Below are positions 41,199-46,347 of a stretch of 46,347 nt of DNA, one piece after another. The position numbers were made by a program, and so were the translations under genes. The number at the start of each line of letters is the position of its first letter. The stretch's first letter is position 1. Source of the DNA: Gammaproteobacteria bacterium (lineage in GTDB: Bacteria > Pseudomonadota > Gammaproteobacteria > Arenicellales > CAJQKF01); the NCBI GenBank assembly GCA_030429665.1, contig JAUIEZ010000025.1, positions 1-46,347 of the forward strand. The letters run 5' to 3'. Below the pieces are notes generated by a model, which had not been told where the DNA came from, made no database searches, and saw only the letters and a program-made list of their open reading frames with translations.

Positions 41199-42416
41199 AT
41201 GGAGGATAAAACGCCCGTCACGATCTCGGAGCAGATGCTGGGAGAGGTCCTGGCGACCTTGGGCACTTACAAGTTGCGCGCCACCTACGGGGCCGTCGCC
41301 GGGCTTCTCGGGTGTACCGCGCGATCGCTCGGGAGGTCCTTGGGGGAAAGACGAAAAGAGACGTCCTGGATTGTGAGCGCGAGGACGGAACTCCCGGAGG
41401 GGTACGCCGACGCGCAATTGCATCCCCAGTTAACGGTGAACGAGCACGTCGTGCGCCGTTCCGAAGAACTTGGGCGCCTCGTAGATGCCTGGAGGTCCAT
41501 CGATCGTCGCAGCGAGCGTCATACCCGTCCGGGTTCTCAGCCGACCGTCTCTGCGAAAAATTCGGTGAACGTCGGTCGACGCGTGCCTGAGGTCTCGGCG
41601 CGGGATTCGGTGAGGAACCGAATCTTTGGTATCGACTGGAGTGGCGCGCGTAAAGCGTGGAAAAGCGCCTGGATCGCTCAGGGACAGATGATCTCGGGGA
41701 AACTTCAGCTTGAAGCGTTGCTGCCCGGGGAGCGACTACCCGGTTCAGGATCTGACCTCCACCGCTTTCTCGCTGCGCTGGTGGACTGGGTTGCGGCGCA
41801 AGGACACGCCGTTATCGGGGTCGATTGTCCGTTTGGTCTGCCCCAGCATCTGGTAGCAGGGGAGTCCTGGGAGGAGTTCATAGAGAATTTTGCAGATCGA
41901 CACCCAAGCCCCGACCGATTTCAAGAGTGGTGTGTGGATGCCGCCGGAGGAAGGGAGCTGAAGCGACTGACGGATCGGGCCGCAAAGACCCCGTTCTCTC
42001 CGTACAACCTGCGAATGTACAAGCAGACCTATTGGGGCATCCGCGGGTTGCTCAGTCCATTGGTTGCAGACGGGCGGGTGCGGGTGGCGCCGATGCAGGA
42101 CCCCGAGGCGGGCAGGCCGCTGCTTGCCGAGGTTTGCCCCGCATCCACCCTTGCCCGACTTGGGCTGTCGGGGTCGTACAAAGGGCGGGAGCCCGCCATG
42201 CGGAGTACTCGCGAGCAGATTCTGGATGGCCTGGTCGAACGCCGGCTCTTGGCGATTGAGCATACGGAGCGGCGCACCGCTGTGGAGAATCGGGGCGGAG
42301 ACGCCATTGATGCCATTCTCGCTACGCTGGCAGCCGCGACGGTTCCCCAAGAACCTCCTGAGAGAATTCGCGCGTCGCGGCGGGAGTATGCGACGGAGGG
42401 GTATGTCTACTGCTGA
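41199..42416 (+). CDS. Fusion of an MGMT/ATL-like DNA-binding domain to a DUF429 (RNase H-fold) domain
   Basis: A 405-residue protein with two parts. Residues 8-97 resemble the DNA-binding domain of O6-alkylguanine transferase and its ATL relatives: YKLRATYGAVAGLLGCTARS, then SWIVSARTELPEGY and LHPQL; the methyl-acceptor PCHR is replaced by SWIVSA, so no transferase activity is expected. After a linker, residues 142-405 are a DUF429 domain: FGIDWSGA (Asp146), GVDCPFGLP (Asp209), EVCPAS (Glu311), NRGGDAIDAILATLAA (Asp368 and Asp371), and the ending EGYVYC. These acidic positions fit an RNase H-like metal site. The ATG at 41199 is preferred (GGAG 11 bases upstream); GTG codons at 41190 and 41196 are alternatives. 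The next gene overlaps its end by 14 bases. Confidence 0.72.
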   Translation: MEDKTPVTISEQMLGEVLATLGTYKLRATYGAVAGLLGCTARSLGRSLGERRKETSWIVSARTELPEGYADAQLHPQLTVNEHVVRRSEELGRLVDAWRSIDRRSERHTRPGSQPTVSAKNSVNVGRRVPEVSARDSVRNRIFGIDWSGARKAWKSAWIAQGQMISGKLQLEALLPGERLPGSGSDLHRFLAALVDWVAAQGHAVIGVDCPFGLPQHLVAGESWEEFIENFADRHPSPDRFQEWCVDAAGGRELKRLTDRAAKTPFSPYNLRMYKQTYWGIRGLLSPLVADGRVRVAPMQDPEAGRPLLAEVCPASTLARLGLSGSYKGREPAMRSTREQILDGLVERRLLAIEHTERRTAVENRGGDAIDAILATLAAATVPQEPPERIRASRREYATEGYVYC

Positions 42417-43092
42417 GGCAGACTGGGAAAGGCTCGATGCCCTGTATCGGTCGTTCGTGGTGCAGATACGTCACAAGGACCCAGACGAGGTCGAGTTGGC
42501 CTATCTGCGGTCGGCGTTTTTATTCACCGAAGAGCTGTGGGGGCGCGCATTCGATGGCCTCAGACAGGTGAACCTGGTTCTTCTATCCGAGGCTCCCGAG
42601 TTCGGAGACAACATGTCGTATATCTACAACCCCCAGACGCCCCACACGTCGTTCATCTATCTCGAAGACCTGTCCGATGGCGGACGGTACCGAATGACCC
42701 AAATAGCGAAAAAACTCGCTTTGCTGGAGAGGATGAAAGATCTGGGGGTGCTCGTCCTGGACTTGTTTCCCTATGCACTGAACGGCAAGAACACCAGGCT
42801 TCGGTATTCCAACCTGCGGCCGCGCGAGTACGCAGAGCTGTTTAAGGCAGTGGCGCCTTCGTTCCTGAGGCCGAAACTGCGACGGATCCGAGACAAATTA
42901 TCGCCGGGCGCGCGTTTCGTGTACCGTTATAATCGTTTGCGTAAACGGTCTTGCGACGGTCTCCTGCCCATCATTCGCGAGCTTGATTTGGTACGTGAGG
43001 GTAGCGATCTTGGCTGCATCGGCGGTAAGAACATGCCGATGGATCGATCGGCTCTGTGGCTGGAGCTCGGCCGAGCAGGCGTTGAGATGTGA
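42403..43092 (+). CDS. Island protein of unknown function, faint uracil-DNA glycosylase-superfamily resemblance
   Basis: A 229-residue soluble protein. LVLLSEAPEFGDNMSYIYNP (about 57-76) looks like the phosphate/water-activating loop of uracil-DNA glycosylase-like proteins (…GEAPG… or …ESPP..YFYNP), and VLVLDLFPYALNGKN (about 120-134) could be the following strand and loop. The remainder is helical and Arg/Lys-rich. I cannot assign it with confidence. The ATG at 42403 overlaps the DUF429 stop by 14 bases, with GGAGG just upstream; an ATG at 42388 would add five residues. The tight overlap argues that the two products are made together. Confidence 0.6.
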   Translation: MSTAEADWERLDALYRSFVVQIRHKDPDEVELAYLRSAFLFTEELWGRAFDGLRQVNLVLLSEAPEFGDNMSYIYNPQTPHTSFIYLEDLSDGGRYRMTQIAKKLALLERMKDLGVLVLDLFPYALNGKNTRLRYSNLRPREYAELFKAVAPSFLRPKLRRIRDKLSPGARFVYRYNRLRKRSCDGLLPIIRELDLVREGSDLGCIGGKNMPMDRSALWLELGRAGVEM

Positions 43093-43435
43093 GATCTGTT
43101 GGGTGAGGCCCGACACGTCGAGTTCGTTGGGGCGCCAGTACTCTCATTCTGCTGGTTTTCGTGCGGCTGGGAAATGAGAGTGAAAGCGAGACTGAAAAAG
43201 CGTAAGAGTTGACTAGCAGATCGACCGGCCCGGCTCGACTAGACGAGGTTTGGAGACCGCGCTACACCAAGCTATCTGTCAGCGGAGCAGTGTCAGTGCC
43301 AGCGAGGGGGCCTTCCGCACGCGTTTCGACGCGGCCTGCCGGATGATGCCCCAACCCCGACGCCCCCCGGTTCCGGGCCGAAGGGGATGCCGTGTACCAT
43401 TGCGCGCGAACCGGACCCTGAACGACCCGCCGTCT
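43093..43435. other. Intergenic region between island and O-antigen-ligase-like gene (343 bases)
   Basis: No gene recognised. It contains a 9-bp inverted repeat, ACTCTCATT (43140-43148) and AATGAGAGT (43173-43181), with a 24-base loop, 48 bases after the last island gene; it could end the island transcript, though no T-run follows. The second half returns to the GC-rich composition of the chromosome. The frame of the downstream membrane protein is open back to 43250, but the upstream residues are Arg/Pro-rich and do not look like real protein. Confidence 0.5.
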
Positions 43436-44719
43436 GTGCAACGTCTGAAAACTTCCCTGGTCGCTGTCGCGATAATCCTTGCGCCGATACCTGTCGGCGG
43501 CTACGAGGCGTGGCTGATGCCCGTGATCGTCGTGCTCGCGGGCGTTGCGCTGCTGATCTCGTTGTCGCAGCCCTCGCCCGACGGGAAAGGCGGCGCCTGG
43601 CTGTTGTTCTGGGGCGCGGCGGCGGGATGGGCGGTGGCGCAGGCAGTGTTCATCTTCGTCGCGCGGGACATCGGCTTCTACCTGCCCGATGCCGTGGCGG
43701 GCGCGGGCCATGGGGTACTCGACGTCGGCCGGGTGATCGAGTTCATCGTGCGGCTGGCCGCCTACGGCGCCCTCGCGTTCACGGTCTCCCGCATGCAGCG
43801 CGGGGAAGTGAACGCGGTCGTTGTCGCCGTGGTCGTCTCGGCGGCATTCCAGTCCCTGTACGGCCTGGTCAACCATGCCGCGGGCAACCCCTCGATCCTG
43901 GGCGCCTGGCCTCGCGGCATGCACGTGGACTCGGTCATGGGCACGTTCTACAGCCGCAACCAGTTGGCCGGCTACCTCGCAGTGGCGCTGCCCATCGGCC
44001 TGGCGTGGCTATGGTCGCGCTACCGTCACGCCGCGCCGCGCAGCGGCGCCAGGGCGCTGATGCTGGGGCTCGCCGTCATCTACGCCGCGCTGCTGGCGGT
44101 AGCGCTCATCGGCAGCGGATCGCGGCTCGGCGTGGTGAGCGCCGTCGCCGGTCTCGCGCTGTGGGCGGTGCTCGCCGCCCGGCGGCGTCCCGACATGGCC
44201 TCGGTCGCCGCCACGCGCGTGGTCGTTTGGACGCTCGTCGCGCTGGCAATCGGCGCGGTGCTGTGGTTCGGGCCGGACGTTATCATTACCCGCTTCCTTC
44301 AGTTATCCCGGGACGACGCGCGCTTCGCCATCTGGGCAACCATGCTGGACATGCCATGGCGCGCCTGGCTGTGGGGTATCGGGCCCGGCCAGTTCGTCGA
44401 CGTGTTCAAGCTGTTCCAGGGGCCAGAGCTGCCGCAGACATTCTGGCGCGCATTGAACGACTACCTGCAGTTCGTTCTCGAGTACGGTCTCGTCGGTAGC
44501 GCGGCGATGATGGTGGTGCTCGCCTGGTGGCTTCGCCGTACCTGGCCGGCGGCGCTCGACACGTTGCAACGTGCCGCCCTTGCCGGTGTGGTGGCCATAC
44601 TGGTACACGGGCTCGGTGATTTCGATCTGCGTGTGCCGGGTACCGCTGTCTTGTTCTGGGTCTCCAACGGTCTCATCCTGCGCGGCGTTCGCCGTGCCCC
44701 CTCACGAAGCCGAGCTTGA
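43436..44719 (+). CDS. O-antigen ligase/Wzy-like polysaccharide membrane protein
   Basis: A 427-residue protein of about ten to twelve membrane helices. The O-antigen ligase (Wzy_C) pattern is visible: DSVMGTFYSRNQLAGYLAVA, then IGSGSRLGVVSAVAGLAL (the Gly-Ser-Gly-Ser-Arg turn), a large periplasmic loop after the RFLQLSRDDARFAIW region, WLWGIGPGQF, and ALNDYLQFVLEYGLVG, with HGLGDFDLRVPG near the end. Family members ligate or polymerise polysaccharide in the inner membrane. Position just before a Wza-type gene supports a role in exopolysaccharide. The start is uncertain: GTG at 43436 begins just before the first helix; a TTG at 43400 and upstream codons are alternatives. Confidence 0.75.
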   Translation: MQRLKTSLVAVAIILAPIPVGGYEAWLMPVIVVLAGVALLISLSQPSPDGKGGAWLLFWGAAAGWAVAQAVFIFVARDIGFYLPDAVAGAGHGVLDVGRVIEFIVRLAAYGALAFTVSRMQRGEVNAVVVAVVVSAAFQSLYGLVNHAAGNPSILGAWPRGMHVDSVMGTFYSRNQLAGYLAVALPIGLAWLWSRYRHAAPRSGARALMLGLAVIYAALLAVALIGSGSRLGVVSAVAGLALWAVLAARRRPDMASVAATRVVVWTLVALAIGAVLWFGPDVIITRFLQLSRDDARFAIWATMLDMPWRAWLWGIGPGQFVDVFKLFQGPELPQTFWRALNDYLQFVLEYGLVGSAAMMVVLAWWLRRTWPAALDTLQRAALAGVVAILVHGLGDFDLRVPGTAVLFWVSNGLILRGVRRAPSRSRA

Positions 44720-45105
44720 TCCTCGAAACATCCGGATAATCGACACCGAGAAACGACGGCGGTGCCGGAGGAGGCTCGGGCTGTTAAGTCGATTATTCAA
44801 TGATGACAGGTGATGTCCCGGCGCATCGTTAATTCCATTGCGTCATTTCATTGCCGTTTCGTCGATAGGGTTGAATGTTCGTTGTCGGCAAGTCTTAAAG
44901 CGCAGTCGGCACTCTCCGAGATGCGCGATATTCGATAATCGACGAAACAAGACAAAAGTTTTTCACAATTTTGCATATACCGAGTGCCTATACGAATATT
45001 CTGCGCCCATTTCATGAAACGAGATGTTTCCCGAGTATTTGCATATTAATATTAAATTCACAATGCGTGCCTAAAATTACTTCTTAATTATCCAGCTAAT
45101 CAAAA
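44720..45105. other. AT-rich intergenic region upstream of the FecR-like gene
   Basis: No open frame of interest. From about 44930 on, the sequence is strongly AT-rich (runs such as GCATATTAATATTAAATTC), in contrast to the rest of the window, and it has a short hairpin GAAACGAGATGTTTC near 45017. Such composition is typical of silenced or xenogeneic regulatory DNA and of promoters bound by nucleoid proteins. The first 200 bases after the ligase-like gene are of mixed composition and show no intrinsic terminator with a T-run. Confidence 0.55.
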
Positions 45106-45134
45106 TCGACGGACAATGAATGCTTGTGTATATT
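45106..45134 (+). promoter_or_regulatory. Candidate promoter of the FecR-like gene
   Basis: TCGACG (45106-45111, four of six -35 bases), a 17-base spacer, and TATATT (45129-45134) as a good -10. The start would be near 45141, with a leader of about 114 bases that begins with the hairpin at 45143. Confidence 0.45.
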
Positions 45135-45142
45135 GATTATCA

Positions 45143-45172
45143 CGCTTCGAATTTATTTTTAACCTCGAAGCG
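45143..45172 (+). promoter_or_regulatory. Leader hairpin upstream of the FecR-like gene
   Basis: An 8-bp perfect stem, CGCTTCGA (45143-45150) with TCGAAGCG (45165-45172), and a 14-base AT-rich loop, followed by GGCGTTTT. Lies at the predicted 5' end of the message, where it could protect the RNA or act as a conditional terminator; the T-run is only four long. Confidence 0.5.
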
Positions 45173-45254
45173 GGCGTTTTAATAAGGCTGTGCGACCGAC
45201 GGCGTGCGCGTCGAGACATGCTGTATATCGATGGATTTTTTCGAAGGGGAGATC

Positions 45255-45806
45255 ATGGTCAGACGGGTGGGTAATTTCGCGACAGTATTGTTCGGGTCCC
45301 TGCTGTGGATGGGCATGGCGCCGGCGACGTCCTTGGCGCAGGGCGGCAGTGCTCTTGGGGCAGTAAGCATTGAGAACGACGTAAGTCTCGGCGGTGAGAG
45401 TGCGAGCTCCGGCCAAATCGTTTTTGACGGTGACGCTATCGTTACCAGAGGAGACGCTTCCGGGGCCACGGTTGAGCTTGTCGATGGTGGCAATGTCACC
45501 ATTTTCGGAAACTCCGAGGTTCAGCTCGGTATTGGCCAGATTGTCTACGGTGCCATTGGCGGCGGTTGTTTCGCTGGACTCGTAAACCCCGTGGATATAG
45601 TCGTAAACGGCCAAGTGGTTGCCACGGGCGCGACGTCAGGAGGCATCTTCAATGGTACGTACTTTGCGAGCTGCTCCCAAGCTGTTTCTGCGCTCTCTGC
45701 AGCGGGCGGCGGAATGTCGGCGATAGTCAAGGCAAGTATTGTCACGACGGGATCTATCGTCGGTTACGAGGCGGTGGTCGACGACGATCCGACACACGGC
45801 GATTAG
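45255..45806 (+). CDS. Secreted FecR-like domain protein
   Basis: A 183-residue protein with a signal peptide (MVRRVGNFATVLFGSLLWMG..., cleavage near SLAQG). The mature part has a FecR-like repeat fold: SSGQIVFDGDAIVTRGDASG, ATVELVDGGNVTIFGNSEVQL, which fits the Gd.i.Tg..a.v.l.dGg.i.l..nS.v pattern. Two cysteines (GGGCFAGL and ASCSQAV) could form a disulfide. It has no FecR regulatory or membrane part, so it is not a sigma-factor regulator in the usual sense; similar secreted FecR domain proteins occur in polysaccharide loci. The ATG at 45255 has AGGGGA about seven bases upstream. Composition is slightly lower in GC than the conserved genes. Confidence 0.65.
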   Translation: MVRRVGNFATVLFGSLLWMGMAPATSLAQGGSALGAVSIENDVSLGGESASSGQIVFDGDAIVTRGDASGATVELVDGGNVTIFGNSEVQLGIGQIVYGAIGGGCFAGLVNPVDIVVNGQVVATGATSGGIFNGTYFASCSQAVSALSAAGGGMSAIVKASIVTTGSIVGYEAVVDDDPTHGD

Positions 45807-45896
45807 TAACGGTTTTCTGCAGCTATCTTTGTTATTTGGTCTGGCGTCCGCGATGACGAACGCTCCCTTTGTCGCTGTTCAGGATCTTGACGGCAA

Positions 45897-46347
45897 ATGA
45901 ATCTCGCGAAAACGCCCAGTATCTTTCCGACACTTGCCTTGGTGGGCACTCTCGTGATTGCGGGCTGCGCCGGGGGCAGACCGGGTGTGTCTGACGTGAC
46001 GTATGAGCTGCAGCGCGCCGCAGCTCAACGAGGTCGTGCCGAATCGCTCAACCGGCGGATCACGGCGGTTTCCGAGCAGTTCACTCGTCGTGCCGACCAG
46101 AGCGAATACCCGCTCGGCGTCGGCGACGTCATCGACATCGCCGTGTTCCAGGTCGAGGAACTCAACAAGACGGTGCGCGTCAACGGCCGCGGCACGATCA
46201 TCCTGCCGTTGCTGGGCGAAACCAAGGTGGCCGGGCTGACCTCCCAGGAAGCCGAGCGCCTGATCGCCGATCGCCGAGGCGCGCCGGGCGATCGCCGCGA
46301 ACGCCGCGTCGGCGGCGGCGGCGTCGCCGCGGTAGAGCTTGACCAGG
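45897..46347 (+). CDS. Polysaccharide export lipoprotein, Wza/SLBB type (3' end outside window)
   Basis: The first 150 codons are present. Signal peptide with lipobox LVIAGC (Cys24), a helical stretch (RAAAQRGRAESLNRRITAV), then the polysaccharide export (Poly_export) domain: YPLGVGDVIDIAVFQVEELNKTVRVNG, GTIILPLLGETKVAGLTSQEAERLI. Wza-type proteins form the outer-membrane channel for exopolysaccharide. From about codon 127 (46275) to the window edge the frame no longer follows the family; it becomes DRRGAPGDRRERRVGGGG, whereas the family continues with a helix and a VxVxVxEY strand. The final part is better read on the other strand (see findings). The start is the ATG at 45897 with no strong ribosome site; ACGG lies close. 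Confidence 0.75.
   Translation, partial: MNLAKTPSIFPTLALVGTLVIAGCAGGRPGVSDVTYELQRAAAQRGRAESLNRRITAVSEQFTRRADQSEYPLGVGDVIDIAVFQVEELNKTVRVNGRGTIILPLLGETKVAGLTSQEAERLIADRRGAPGDRRERRVGGGGVAAVELDQ

Noticed and set aside
43250..43435. Upstream extension of the O-antigen-ligase-like protein
   Set aside because: The residues are Arg/Pro-rich without family features, and no ribosome site supports the 43250 start.
1..46347. CRISPR arrays, insertion sequences, rRNA genes, replication origin
   Set aside because: No regularly spaced direct repeats, no transposase other than the possible REP palindrome, and no rRNA or DnaA-box cluster were seen on reading both strands.

Overview
The window reads as a chromosomal segment of a GC-rich gammaproteobacterium. 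Support for this comes from gene content and order: petABC-sspAB, the divergent pair of lolB-ispE-tRNA-Gln-prs-rplY-pth-ychF-tRNA-Met and hemA-prfA-prmC, plus ycgL, xni and a DUF1820 gene. The arrangement around hemA and lolB is the one I know from Pseudomonas-type genomes. It differs here by one extra gene between hemA and the TPR lipoprotein. I cannot place the organism below class level. The last gene runs off the right edge and its final ~75 bases look out of place, so the window may end at a contig end.

Layout. 1-8.1 kb: the tail of a DegP/HtrA protease and its terminator, glutathione reductase (minus strand), oligopeptidase A, an exported DUF4124-glutaredoxin fusion, an orphan TAXI-type binding protein, a DUF255 thioredoxin-domain protein and a DUF192 protein. 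8.2-17.2 kb: Rep helicase, the cytochrome bc1 operon petABC, sspA-sspB, hslV-hslU and the Xni nuclease. 17.2-19.6 kb: a five-gene minus-strand operon (ycgL, a small membrane protein, a rhomboid protease, a secreted protein of unknown function, an exported Nudix hydrolase). 19.7-28.1 kb: universal stress protein, citrate synthase, a 509-residue protein I cannot assign, an alpha/beta hydrolase, PBP4-type DacB, DUF1820, SRPBCC, MsrA and a PilZ protein. 28.1-40.3 kb: the hemA/lolB block, translation-related genes and two tRNAs, interrupted by a degenerate CstA-like transporter.

40.3-43.4 kb is an accessory island directly after tRNA-Met, visibly poorer in GC and with different codon use. It carries a small unknown protein, a fusion of an MGMT/ATL-like DNA-binding domain to a DUF429 (RNase H-fold) domain, and an overlapping gene whose motifs faintly resemble the uracil-DNA glycosylase superfamily. 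This is the best candidate for an undescribed system, possibly acting in DNA repair or anti-phage defence. That role is an inference from domains and linkage.

43.4 kb to the end opens a surface polysaccharide locus: an O-antigen-ligase-like membrane protein, a ~535-base AT-rich intergenic region with a promoter and a leader hairpin, a secreted FecR-like protein, and the start of a Wza-type export lipoprotein.

Across the window several plus-strand genes (petA, DUF1820, PilZ, TPR lipoprotein) share an extended -10 element of the form TGnTAYWCTC. No CRISPR array, insertion sequence, rRNA or replication origin was seen.
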